NCBI GenBank assembly: GCA_933822405.4
Contig: CAKOGP040001931.1
Span: 1-13,274, forward strand
Length of the DNA: 13,274 bases
Direction of reading: 5' to 3'
Source of the DNA: Cylindrotheca closterium
Taxonomy: Eukaryota > Bacillariophyta > Bacillariophyceae > Bacillariales > Bacillariaceae
In this document: in pieces, positions 1 through 9,900 of the stretch
Layout: every line of letters starts with the position of its first letter
Position numbering within the stretch: the stretch's first letter is position 1
Notes under the pieces: model-generated
What the model was told of the DNA's origin: nothing
The model's database searches: none
What the model saw: the letters and a program-made list of their open reading frames with translations, nothing else
Position numbers and translations under genes: made by a program

Positions 1-219
1 TGCATTATTCCCTACTGCATCGTACACAACATCAATATTCCACTTGTACAGGATCTTTTCCTGTTTGTGTGGATACAGATTGTCCGACAGACTCGCGTCC
101 GGCATACTTGCGTCAAATCCCGACATCACGATCAAAGTCCGATTGCACGTGTCGAAAACCTTGTACTTGAATAGTTTCTTTTTGAACGTAAAAACTCATA
201 TTTCGTCATATCCCAACAG

Positions 220-355
220 GTGTTGCGGCACCCATCAAAGCAGTTTTCGTTGGTGTTGCGGCACCCATCACGGCCTTACATCACCCGTTATTGCAGTTTC
301 CGTTGGTGTTGCGGCACCCATCATAACATTTCCATTGGTGTTGTGTCACCCATCA
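220..355. repeat. Degenerate minisatellite, four copies of an 18-bp core
   Basis: The core GTGTTGCGGCACCCATCA occurs exactly at 220-237, 253-270 and 306-323. A fourth, diverged copy (GTGTTGTGTCACCCATCA) lies at 338-355. Start-to-start spacing is 33, 53 and 32 bp. Copies two to four are each preceded by a related linker (TTTTCGTTG, TTTCCGTTG, TTTCCATTG), so the true unit is about 33 bp. The longer middle spacer carries an additional partial unit with CATCACCCG. Read on the plus strand the units give peptide motifs such as VLRHPS, but the flanking frame is not protein-like, so I treat it as non-coding. Confidence 0.85.
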
Positions 356-596
356 TAGTTTTTGTAGTACGCTCGATGCCGTTTCGTTGTCGTTGTGATT
401 TTCATTTTTTCATTTTCATTTTCATTTCATTTTTGTTCGTTGAATAACTTTCAGCAGTTATTGCTGGGTCTGATAAACAATATAAATATTATCGTTACAA
501 CGTTACGATGTTGTTGACTTACGAAGTAGTAGCTATGATAGACGGTAGACAGTATTGCAATCAAACGTATTCTTAGAAAGAGAGTGTTCATGCTTC

Positions 597-622
597 ATCG
601 GCGGCTTTCGTAAGCGGCCGAT
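597..622. other. Near-perfect 26-bp hairpin
   Basis: The left arm ATCGGC-G-GCTT pairs with the right arm AAGC-G-GCCGAT around the four-base loop TCGT. That gives ten pairs with one central G-G mismatch. It is GC-rich within AT-richer non-coding sequence. No open reading frame covers it, and no tRNA-like cloverleaf or other known RNA family was recognised around it. It could be a structured RNA element, a protein-binding palindrome or a chance structure. Confidence 0.55.
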
Positions 623-1118
623 TTATCCTTACTACTCACGGACCACTTGCAATTGTACATGTTTGTATCAGTACGACGCATCTCGTATCCAATAGCACAG
701 TCACCTTTAATTGCCTAGACTACCGTAGTACAATAATCATTTAAGTTTGGACTGTGGATTATGGCTGTATCTCGGATAATATAATATAAAATATACTCGT
801 TATACCGGTACGTCAAAACTAGTATTGCAATTTTTGGGTGGAAAATAAAATGGTCAAAATCGATATCTTGATCATCATCAAATCAATTTGTTACCCTCAT
901 TAGAGACTAACTTGGAACTTCTCAAAATAATCAGGATTCGAGCTTACGAGTACTTTATATATTTCTATACGATCTACAGATCCTTGAAAAGTTCATGTGC
1001 ATCTGTCATTTGCAAAATTTTGACCTTTGTTCTTTTCTTCATTTGTTGTTTTGCTTCTTGCTGCAGATTTTGCTGGGTTCCAACTTTTAGGGGACACATA
1101 ATCCGGACCATTTTTGTT

Positions 1119-1244
1119 ATGGCGCGAACATCGTACCTCCGGGTTCCGTTGGACAAAAGTTTTGTTCTGCACATTTTATCATTGGAGTTTGGATCATGGC
1201 TGTATCTCAAGCTAATAAATCATCCCCGCACAGCCAGCCTATGA
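1119..1244 (+). promoter_or_regulatory. Candidate upstream ORF overlapping the start of the NASP-like gene
   Basis: An ATG at 1119 opens a 41-codon frame, out of frame with the NASP-like coding sequence. It runs through the annotated NASP start at 1196 and ends at a TGA at 1242-1244. That stop overlaps the ATG at 1241-1243, which is Met16 of the NASP frame, as an ATGA junction. If the transcript begins upstream of 1119, ribosomes using this ATG would bypass the first NASP ATG and terminate exactly at the second in-frame one. The transcript start is not known, so regulation is inference; the overlap itself is plain in the sequence. Confidence 0.35.
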
Positions 1245-2464
1245 AAAGAAGCGACACTATGGCTGATGAATCAGTGGTAGCAGCAACCAAGGTTCGCAAT
1301 TTGTCACCTGATGAAGCGTATGAAGCCTCCGAAGTCTCGTGTCACTACGAAGAAGCAAAGCAACTCTTGAACGAAGGCAAATTCGAGGAGGCTCTCGCTT
1401 CTATTGAGAGCGGCATCAAAGCAGTCAAAGACGCGATGCCGGGAGCTGCGATGGCTCCTTTTCATTACCTTTATGGCACTACGCTTCTCTATCAGTTGGA
1501 GGAATCTACGGATGTGGATGTAACAGTTGCAACCGAGACTAGTGACGAGAACGCTGATGACATGCAGATTGCTTGGGAGAACCTCGAAGCTGCACGAATC
1601 TTGGTTGAAGCTGCTTTATCTCACGTTCTGAAAGATGCAACAAAATCATGCACGAAGACGAAACTTGAACTCGATCTTGCTCAAATTGCACTCCGATCTG
1701 CTGATTTGCAGAGGATGAACGGAAGATACAGCGAAGCTATTGAAGACTACCAGACCTGCCTCGACTTGCGCAAATTGCACTTAGATGAATATGACCGCAA
1801 AATCGCTGATTGTTTCTATAACATTGCATTGTCCAACCTTTTGGCCTGCACAGAACTACAGAAGGAAGCAACAGAGTCGAAGAACAGTGCAGAGGGAACA
1901 AGCCGCGAGGATCGAGCTCGAGAGCATCGTGAAGCTGGAATTGAGCTGTACCTTGATTGCGCAAAGACACTGTGTGGAGAGATAGCATTTCTCTGTGGAA
2001 AACAACCATCCGACATTTTAAATGGACCAGAATTCAAAACCAGTACAGAGGAAGAGACCACGACAGCAAGTCAAAAATCTGAAACTCTACGACGATGGCG
2101 AATGGCGGTCTCCTCAGCTTCTCCATCGATGCAAGGTGATCAAAATCTGGTGGATTTGATTCAAATGTTGGATGAAATTCAAGAGACTATTGATGAAGCC
2201 GAAAAATCTCAAGATGCAATTCGTCAGGCATCCATGTTGAAGCAACAGGCTCGTGACGATGTCGCTAACGGTAAGGCGGGAGCTGATAATGGACAGACGA
2301 GTGCGATTGGTTTCGATAAGCCGACCGCGGCCATCGCCACCAAAGATGTTGATGTAGCCGGAGAAAGTGCAAAGAGCATCATGGTTGTCAGAAAGAAGAA
2401 GAAACGAAAAAGAGTAGAAGATTCCGAGCCGATCGCCGAGGGAAAAAAGCCCAAAGTGGAATAA
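1196..2464 (+). CDS. NASP: NASP/Sim3/Hif1-type histone chaperone (SHNi-TPR protein)
   Basis: Predicted 422-residue nuclear histone chaperone. NASP-family proteins bind H3-H4, and in some species H1, and protect or deliver histones for chromatin assembly. Residues 42-80 form a TPR helix pair with the NEGKFEEALASIESG core. A second TPR (about 86-142) is interrupted by an acidic insert at 102-123 and resumes with DDMQIAWENLEAARI, the interrupted arrangement typical of this family. Residues 158-192 carry the next TPR (MNGRYSEAIEDYQTCL), and 200-268 a further helical pair. Residues 318-357 are probably coiled coil. The tail holds a bipartite-looking basic signal (RKKKKRKR at 399-406, KKPK at 417-420), fitting nuclear import. 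No introns are needed. Start: ATG 1196 gives the longest product, but Met16 (1241) and Met22 (1259) are also plausible, since everything before residue 40 is unconserved-looking. It converges on the gene ending at 2569. Family assignment is confident from the TPR and insert pattern; histone preference is not deducible. Confidence 0.85.
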   Translation: MAVSQANKSSPHSQPMKRSDTMADESVVAATKVRNLSPDEAYEASEVSCHYEEAKQLLNEGKFEEALASIESGIKAVKDAMPGAAMAPFHYLYGTTLLYQLEESTDVDVTVATETSDENADDMQIAWENLEAARILVEAALSHVLKDATKSCTKTKLELDLAQIALRSADLQRMNGRYSEAIEDYQTCLDLRKLHLDEYDRKIADCFYNIALSNLLACTELQKEATESKNSAEGTSREDRAREHREAGIELYLDCAKTLCGEIAFLCGKQPSDILNGPEFKTSTEEETTTASQKSETLRRWRMAVSSASPSMQGDQNLVDLIQMLDEIQETIDEAEKSQDAIRQASMLKQQARDDVANGKAGADNGQTSAIGFDKPTAAIATKDVDVAGESAKSIMVVRKKKKRKRVEDSEPIAEGKKPKVE

Positions 2465-2568
2465 CCCATTGCATGTCGTGTGTTTTGTTCGAAGATCCTA
2501 CATGTTGGTGGTAACTGATATTGCAATTTCGGAGGAAGATGATTCATTTTTTACTCGAAAACAAAATC

Positions 2569-3114
2569 CTAGTCCTCGTGCCCACATAGCTGTATTTTTG
2601 TAGTCTTGACTTCCGTTGCCATTTCTTCACTATCCGATGTTGCGCATATGTGGAACAAGACGACAACGCAGGAAACCAGGGATCCTATTAGCATCGCAAC
2701 TATGCCTTCTTTTGGAGAAGCTGGAATTTCTTCCAACCATTTGTATTCGACGGCGATGACCTGCGAAGTAGATGGACCCCTAGTAGTGCTTATTGACATT
2801 GAATCAATAGCACCTTGTCCACTTTTGGAGTATACGAAGGTTATGATTAACCGATCCAAGTCCTTTGTGTCGATCCAAGGCAGCATGTGCAATCCATCTT
2901 CAAACCCGAACGATAGCATTCCTTTCCGCTCGAAAGTGGCCATTGAAGACTGACCAAAAAGAGGCATCTCAACCCTTTTCATTGAAGTGAACTCTTGACC
3001 CGTCCATACAATTCCATCAACGGTATCACCGATCTTATAAGATTGCACACCAACTGCCAATGTTGCAATCAGAAAACAACAGCGAATCATAATTGTTGCC
3101 GAATGGGAGTTCAT
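2569..3114 (-). CDS. Small predicted type I membrane protein, family not recognised
   Basis: Single-exon frame of 181 residues that I do not recognise. The N-terminus looks like a signal peptide: a short polar start, a hydrophobic core at 11-22 (RCCFLIATLAVG), then a likely cleavage after Ser25 (VQS). A second in-frame Met at position 9 would still leave an intact signal. Residues 26-135 form a mixed-polarity, probably beta-rich lumenal or extracellular domain with no cysteine and no N-glycosylation sequon. Residues 137-158 are a hydrophobic membrane span. A 23-residue tail follows, acidic (DSEE) then basic. The predicted topology is therefore N-outside, C-cytosolic. I see no KDEL-like or dilysine retrieval signal at the end. 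Its size and layout resemble small accessory subunits of ER membrane complexes, but no sequence motif supports that. Gene status rests on the intact frame combined with the signal peptide and membrane span. Confidence 0.65.
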   Translation of the reverse strand: MNSHSATIMIRCCFLIATLAVGVQSYKIGDTVDGIVWTGQEFTSMKRVEMPLFGQSSMATFERKGMLSFGFEDGLHMLPWIDTKDLDRLIITFVYSKSGQGAIDSMSISTTRGPSTSQVIAVEYKWLEEIPASPKEGIVAMLIGSLVSCVVVLFHICATSDSEEMATEVKTTKIQLCGHED

Positions 3115-3373
3115 TTTCGCCTAGTTTGTGGCACGGAATTTTTCCTGCTGAAGACTGTAGATTGTAGCAACCGACTATCAGCGCTTTGAATGCAATGTAG
3201 TTCTTGTCCGCTACAGTACAGTATTATGGAGAGTTCAAAATACCAAAGGCTCTCCGATGAGATCAGACTTTTCCTTGGCCACTTTTTCAGTACCTACTCG
3301 TAAATGATCACGATGATTCATTCGATTCACTGTTCATTCACTGCCAGCCTGTGATGACCAAACTGCGACAAAC

Positions 3374-3434
3374 GACTGACTAAGACTGGCGTAACGTGAC
3401 TGACTGGACTGCCGAGTCCCGAGCAGATATATTA
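3374..3434 (+). promoter_or_regulatory. Putative promoter: GACTGACT repeat and TATA-like element
   Basis: GACTGACT occurs at 3374-3381 and again at 3398-3405 (24 bp apart), and TATATTA follows at 3428-3434. The TATA-like word lies about 130 bp before the ATG of the 44-codon ORF at 3558 and about 560 bp before the large WW-FYVE gene. An A/C-rich, G-poor leader-like stretch follows. The arrangement fits a plus-strand core promoter, but it is judged by eye only. Confidence 0.3.
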
Positions 3435-3437
3435 GAG

Positions 3438-3457
3438 CGACCGAAGGCCAACGGTCG
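3438..3457. other. Short hairpin just downstream of the TATA-like word
   Basis: CGACCG (3438-3443) and CGGTCG (3452-3457) are perfect inverted copies around the loop AAGGCCAA, itself holding the palindrome GGCC. Its position four bases after the TATA-like element would put it near or at the transcription start. It may be a protein-binding palindrome; a six-bp stem can also arise by chance. Confidence 0.3.
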
Positions 3458-3557
3458 TCGCCAATCTCAATTCCAAGATCAATCATCTATCATCTACTCA
3501 CAGCTGCTTCAGACCCCCGTAAATACACCCCATTAGCAATATCAATCACCGTCTATC

Positions 3558-3692
3558 ATGTCCAACAGTAGCTACATCAACGCACTAGTACGCTCTCTCT
3601 ACGAGGAGAGCCAGGAGCACAACGTTGTCACGTTAAGCTGGAGCCAAAATAGCTCTGATGCTAGACATAGAGAAGCAATACTTTCTACTTGA
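3558..3692 (+). CDS. Possible small protein or truncated gene remnant (44 codons)
   Basis: An ATG at 3558 opens a 44-residue frame ending with TGA at 3690-3692. The peptide starts MSNSSYINALVRSLYEESQE and then VVTLSWSQ; it is hydrophilic, with one amphipathic-looking stretch and no signal peptide or membrane span. It follows a promoter-like region and an A/C-rich leader, which is why I list it. A GTTAAG at 3632 could act as a splice donor, but I could not find a convincing downstream exon. Options are a genuine micropeptide, the surviving first part of a decayed gene, a uORF in a long leader of the WW-FYVE gene, or chance. The remaining 295 bp to the next ATG show nothing recognisable. Confidence 0.3.
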   Translation: MSNSSYINALVRSLYEESQEHNVVTLSWSQNSSDARHREAILST

Positions 3693-3987
3693 GAATGTCT
3701 TTCCCATGTCAAAATGATGCACACGTGTAATCTTTGTATCTGTTTCAAAACAAACTGCCCATTCGGAATCATCGTATAGTATTGGTCGAAGATTGGTCCT
3801 GTGGTACTGACGTAGACGCGATAGCGATCTGGATCAAGGTTTTACCGGTATCCGTTGAGGCACGATTTACTGAAACCTCGAATGACTGCGCCACCCATTT
3901 TCTTTCGAAGCATTATCTATTATCAGCATTAATACATCTTGCTTCCAAAAGAAATTCTTCTAAATTCGAAAGCTGTAGCATCATAGC

Positions 3988-6900
3988 ATGTCGAGCAATC
4001 CAGCTGCGATCCAAGGTTGGGTGAAAAGCGTTGATCCAAACAGTGGTCGTTTCTTCTACGCAAACCACATCACTCGCAAGACTCAGTGGGAGCCACCACC
4101 AAATTGGGTGGAGGAGTCATCACCCGCCCATACATCTTCCCACAATGATAATGATGGTACAAATGAAACGCTCCCTGGTAACTGGGAGGTCATGCACGAT
4201 CCAACGACTGGGAAACCATTCTACGTTGACCATGAACGCAAAATAACGCAATGGACCCGTCCAAAAGAAGAAAAGAAACCAGAGAAGAAGATTTCCTTCG
4301 CCCCCGCAAGCACAACCGAAAGTTCTTTTTCTATGCAGAAGTTCCTTCAATTCGATTCGGTGGGTAACCCTCAACAAGAGACACGTTCCTACAGTCAGGA
4401 AGCAGCATACTACCACCAGTCCCATTTGGGTGGCATGGATGTCGATTTTTCAGACTCTCTTCCAGGCTTGGACTTCTCAGTTAAAAAAGTAGCCGACAAA
4501 CTGCGTCTGAACTGTCCAGCTTGTGATGGTTTGTTCACACTTAGTGTTCGTCGTCATCACTGTCGGTTATGCGGAGACGTGTTTTGTCACAATTGCAGTA
4601 ACAATCGGGTGTCTCTACCGCTCGAGGGAACAGAATTCGAGAAACCAGTCCGAATTTGTAACTCATGCAATGAAGATGTCTCCAGGGGTAACTTTTTCTC
4701 GATGAGGCGCTACTTGACGCCACTTCAACTATTCGACCCCGATGATCCAGTGGACGAAGATCCAAGCGGAGTCACCAGTCCTCCAAATGTCAATGCTGCT
4801 TTGTCTAGCCTCACCTCAGATTTAGATCAAATGGTACAAAGTGCCGAGGGTTTCGATGAGAAGCTGACCATCCCGGCTAGTATTCTCGTTCCCTGTGTCA
4901 CGAAACATCTAGGCACCAAGCACGACACGTCTGATCGAGCCATTCGAGCAATCGCCAGCTTGCTCAGTGTTGGATCCATGGTTGGAAAGAACGATTATGC
5001 ATATGCTATCTACTTTCAAGATGGTCATCGTACTCTAAATCAGATCCTGACAATTTTGGAGCGCTCAGGGTCTAGTCGCTCCACCCTGTTTGTCCAAGAA
5101 AAAGCTGCCCAGGCAATGTTCTACCTGACCGAATCTCAAATCTTGGTGTCTATGATGCAAACGAGGGGTGAGTTCTCGCAAACTGTTGAATCGGACCCAC
5201 TTGACTCTTTAGATATACAAAGAACTATACGTAATATGTTGGACCATTCGAGCGTCAACAAAAACCCACATCTTCAACGTTGGGCGACGGCTACTATTCG
5301 AAATCTAATTCTTGAGGATCAGCGTCGCGCATGTCTAGCTATCAATGAAGTCGCGGCAAAAGTGGCCTCAGGAGAGTCCCCTGGGTCGCTCGCATACGAG
5401 TCCATACTAGATCAGCTAGTATCCACGGGTGGTGTCATGATCCTCTGTAGCCTCATTGGGGCTGACGACGCTGATACACGTGCACACGCAACAGGAGCCC
5501 TCGGAGCAATACTAACTGCCACTCGGGCTATTGATGGCTCGATGTCGGCTTTGTCGGAAATGACAGGAGGAGTCGCAGGTGGGACGGAAAAGAAGGATGG
5601 CAATATCGTTCGTGCAATTGTTGCTGGGGGTGGCTGTGGGTCATCTGTGTCCCAATTGCTACTTTCAGCAGACAACACAGTTGCGCGAATGGGCTGCGAA
5701 TTCATCGGATCACTGGTTCTGCCACTACTCATTGATCCACTAGGAAGCGCAACCCTTCAGTCTTTATATGACTGCAGGAAAGATGAAGGCGGACTAGGTG
5801 CTTGTCGTGAAGCTGCTTTGGAGATAGCTAGTGGAAGTTGCTTGCCGGCTATACTATCTTTAGTACGCGAAAATGGCCGAGCATCTAGACCAATCGAACT
5901 TCGCAAATCTGCCATGGAAACATTGGCAGCAACGGTACTTGCAGTCGGCGAAATGGGAAAAGCGTGGGCAGATGGAAAATACGAAGAAGGAATCGGAAGA
6001 AATGGCGCTCCTGCCATGCTAATACGTGCAATTGCACTTCTGAACGAAGAGCGAGTAGTTGACATTGCACTTGAAAGTCTCAATTCATCATCGGTCCAGT
6101 CCCTCGGCTCCTCTCGGGATACTCCTTCCTCAAGGATTCGAGAAGCTGCGGGAACTGTCTTGGCCTCTCTGACATCCTGTTCAGCTGAAGCCATAATCGA
6201 ACTGCATTCACGCCAAGTATTGTCACAATTACTTGTGTCTTCAGATGATACTAGTATGACTGCTCCTTCGACTCTTCGTGGCGACGCCGCTCCGCGATGT
6301 CTCGGGATGCTCGAAGCTGCTGCGTCGACTCTCATATTTGCATGGCAACATCCCTCTGGAGCAAAATCTGAGTTATTGGATCGTCTCATGGAAGCCCTCG
6401 ATGCTGGCACTATCACTCACTTGTTTCGAGTGCTTACTTCAAAAATGGACTGGGAATCAAGGGATAAATCCGCTGGAGGAATGAAGGCGAGATCTGCCGC
6501 CTGTCGCCTGTTATGCTGCCTATTTGGGATTGCATCTACAGGCGACACGTCGATTGGAATGAAAAGACTATTGGATGCTTGTGATGCCGACCAGATGGGG
6601 CGTCGCAGTTCGAAGGGTGCACGGAATGTATTGGAAGCAGTTTTGAGTGTGTTACAAACCGCTTTGAATTTGGCACACCGTGTGATTTTGGGTAGTACAA
6701 GTCGCGGAGCTCATTATCATGCAGCTCTCTTGGACCTCGTCGATTCTTCGCTCCTTGCTACTGGAAGTATGTGTGGATCGTCTGTAGCACCCGGTGGCGG
6801 AGACGGTGTTTTTGTGAAAGGGGTAAGTGCCGCATCCTGTTAGAATCGCGTGCAGTTCTCTACACAGGTGCCTAATTTTCTTTTTTTCGAAGGATGATTT

Positions 6901-9900
6901 CTTGGTTTCGCACAACGACGATTTTGCAGAGCGGAGGAAAGAGGTGTGCAAAGTTGCCTGCGACGTTGTTATCAGGTCGGGTCGTTCAGGTCCTGCGTTG
7001 TTACCAACACTACTAGTTGGAGGTTTTGGTGAAGGCGCCGTGAGCTCTTCACTCCGGCTTTCACTAGCGATTGCACAGAATGGAAGCAAAGAACAACACA
7101 TGAAACTCGCCCTCAGTGGTATTCTTGTGCCGGTCAGCGACATCTTGCGTGCTGCATTGAGCCGAGGTGATTTATATAGGTTCTCCGCTGCACTTGCTTT
7201 GGTAAGGTTTTGTGGTCCACACGTTGCAGCTGGCAAAGGTGGAGGAGTGCCAGCGATTCGTGATGCCATTCGTGTGGCGACGAACGTACTTACGCTTCCT
7301 GTTAGCACAGAAGCGAATACTAATCAATTGAGGACACAAGAATCATTGAAATCAGAATGCATTGGTGTTTTGGAATCCCTTAGTGGGAATGCGTCTCTGT
7401 GGAGCACAATCTGCACCGACGCTTTGCCTGCGATTGTGAAATATCTTCGGAGTTGTAGCGAAGTTGGCTTATGTACACCGACTATGTCTGAGACCGAGAG
7501 TTCTGCTCTTCGAACTGTTTTGGAGATCGTTCAAGTTCCCTCTCATGCTGTGGCGGCTGCTGAGGAAGGATTGTCCACATCACTAGGAAAGATCATGAAG
7601 AAGTACACCCAGCCAGAATCAAGCGAATACAAAAAGAATTTGGAAATTGGCTTGTTAGCTATGGAGACACTGCACGTTCTCGTGAAGCAGCCAAATGCTC
7701 GTCAGCATTGCGATCTGTTATGTGGCAGTGCACTTAGTAGTATCTGCAGCACGATAGTACTAGCCGCATCTGCGGAAGGAAAGTCGACGAATGAGACAGA
7801 AGATATTATTTTCTTTGGATTGGAGGTTCTGTCCATTGCGGTATCCGACATTGAAGAGTCTATGGACACTGCTCACGTTTTGCAGTCATCGGAAGCAGCT
7901 GCATTCCTCGAATCCATCCTTGCCGAGCCACGATTTGTGCGTTGCCTGTGTGCGTACATTCTCCCATTACAAATCGAAGCGCACGAAAACGAAAAGAGCT
8001 TCTACGACGTTCCATTGCTCTACGGTTTGTCGCCTCCCGTTGTAAATGAGGCTTGTGGAGGATATCAAAATTCTCGTGAATGTGCGCTCTTTCTTCTGTT
8101 CACACTTTCAGTTTATGCATGTGCCATTGAATCACCCCAGAGCGAATCGTTCTGGAATACATGCTTGTTGCGCGATTGCCCGATGAGCAGAGAAAGGGAC
8201 AACTTGGACGTTGCTAGAGCCTCAGCTACATTTTGCTCCGCATACTTACAGCTCCTGGAGCAAGACCACGAAGCTGTAGTGCCCTCAAACCGAGACAAGC
8301 AGCTGGACTACGAGAACCTTACACGACCTCTTGTACGTTACCGGCTTTTGGAGTCTTTGGGAGAATCACTTTCAGATTTGACGGAAGAGGCAGCTGAAGA
8401 TTCCAAGACACTTGATGACTACATGCTCAGCCTCTTGGTTTCATACAACTTGCCTTGTATCTTTCTATCGGTGTGGAAAGATCCAGCCTTGCTTGAGCTC
8501 ACTTATGAGCTTATGAAGATGACCGTTGAGGCAAATCAAGAAGGCGTGCTGCACTTGTTCGTGAAAAGCAAGGAATCTGTGGTCTCCATATTTGATCTCC
8601 TGAATCACAAGCCTGACAATGTTCCGGAGGTTGATATAAGGCGGATTCGCCAGTTTCTGGTGACAACCTTGGAAAAGCTTGCAGAGACCGGACTATTGAT
8701 GGAAGCCGTTGAAAAGTTTGGTCTGAAGAGCAGCGCCATCAAAGCTCTAGCATCGGCCTGTCTATCTGAAGACTTTGTGAATAAAGAAGAGGAGTTGACA
8801 TCCCATCTCTTAGCGAGCGGACTCATACAATGCCTTGTACAGCTTTGCACTGTCAAAAATCATGATAAGGACGGAAGGCAACAGAGAGAGATTGTTTTAA
8901 CGGGGACGGAGGCAGAGGCAATAGCGTTGAGCCTTGGGAGAAAGATCTGTCACATGGTCATATCTCGTTATCTAGAGAGAGCTAAGCTTCAGCAGTATGA
9001 CCTGGATGAGGAAGAGATAGTTTTGAATGCCCCAGATGTTTCGTTGTTGTGTGCCATGGCTCAACACAGCAAAGCCATGAAAATATTAGAATCCATTGGA
9101 GGACTTCATGCCCTTGCACAAGTCGCTGCGGATGGGGAGCCAAATGCCTTGGCTGCATTGCTAGAGGTGAGCTCTATCTTCTTTGTATGCCTCTGAACGA
9201 TAATCCCTCACATCTTTGTTTAGGGTTCCAAGGGCCAACCACTGCTCTTGCTTGAGGCCGATACGTATTTGTCTGTGCTCTCCCTTCTTTCCGACGAGAG
9301 AGAGCATGCATGGAAGAATGACGCGAAAATGCAATCTGTCGTCGAAACTGGTGCCTTTCGCCTTCTGTCGCAGTTGAGTGATGAATCATTAAAGGGAAGA
9401 AGACTGATATTCGAGGCTTCAGGTTTTGAACATTCGATAGTTCGGGCGAAAGAGGTGCTGTCTTCTTGGTCTCTGGCTGACAATTCAGAGATCGTAGACG
9501 CCGACGATACTAAGCCGTGGAAGTACGATAGCGGCAGAGCCGAAAACCAGATGAACCTATTGATTGCGGCTCTTTCATATGTTGCGACTATGACCCAGGT
9601 CTCAGAGGCCTGTTCACTGTTCTTAGACGATGAGGACTGGTTACTGATAGTCTCGAACATGGCAAGCTCTGGAATTTCTACTGACTTGCAGATTGAGGCC
9701 CTCAAAGCTATTACCAGTCTATCAATGTGCTCTAGTGCTGACGGTTTCTTGCCCACCGAACGTGTGGGGGAGATTTTTCAAGGTGTCCTGAGAGTGGAGC
9801 ACACCTCTCAAATTGACGGCTCCTCAAGGGTGAATGAATTGTACTCGCTGGCTACGGAAGGGATTTTGTGCTTGTTCGATTCCCTTCCTGTAGAACAGCA

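Larger units (their letters stand above)
1..1118. other. Intergenic region upstream of the NASP-like gene, no convincing gene
   Basis: No reading frame here looks like a conserved protein. The longest frame near the left end translates the minisatellite at 220-355 and is low complexity. After the minisatellite, 391-440 is T-rich with repeated CATTTT. Around 776-800 there is an A/T-rich stretch of repeated ATA and TATA-like words. A hairpin lies at 597-622. The right part (about 880-1118) presumably contains the promoter and 5' leader of the NASP-like gene, but no unambiguous TATA box or start site could be fixed. What lies to the left of base 1 is unknown, so part of this could be the 3' flank of another gene. 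Confidence 0.6.
3115..3557. other. Intergenic region between divergent genes
   Basis: This stretch separates the minus-strand membrane-protein gene from plus-strand sequences. Its left part should hold the minus-strand promoter, though no clear element was identified. The right part has promoter-like features: a repeated GACTGACT, a TATA-like word and a small hairpin. It continues into an A/C-rich, G-poor tract (about 3460-3557) with many ATCA and ATC words, resembling a transcribed 5' leader. No protein-like frame was seen on either strand. Confidence 0.5.

Noticed and set aside
44..447. Plus-strand frames across the left-end minisatellite that read as repeated VLRHPS or CCGTHH peptides.
   Set aside because: They are translations of a short tandem repeat followed by T-rich simple sequence; neither start context nor flanking composition looks coding.
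761..773. The 13 bases ATGGCTGTATCTC at the NASP start (1196-1208) also occur here, with a similar TTTGGA context upstream.
   Set aside because: About one shared 13-mer is expected by chance in a window this size, and the frame here stops after seven codons. A small duplication cannot be excluded, but the evidence is thin.
2482..2566. A TTTTGTTCGA / TCGAAAACAAAA inverted pair in the gap between the NASP-like and membrane-protein genes.
   Set aside because: The arms pair only with a two-base insertion, are A/T-rich and lie about 70 bases apart, so chance is a sufficient explanation.
3734..4024. A 96-codon plus-strand frame overlapping the start of the WW-FYVE gene.
   Set aside because: It runs into WW1 in a different frame, has no domain or signal, and lies in the leader region of a clear gene.
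5412..6416. Long minus-strand frames opposite exon 1 of the WW-FYVE gene.
   Set aside because: They are antisense shadows of a well-supported coding exon with no recognisable domains.
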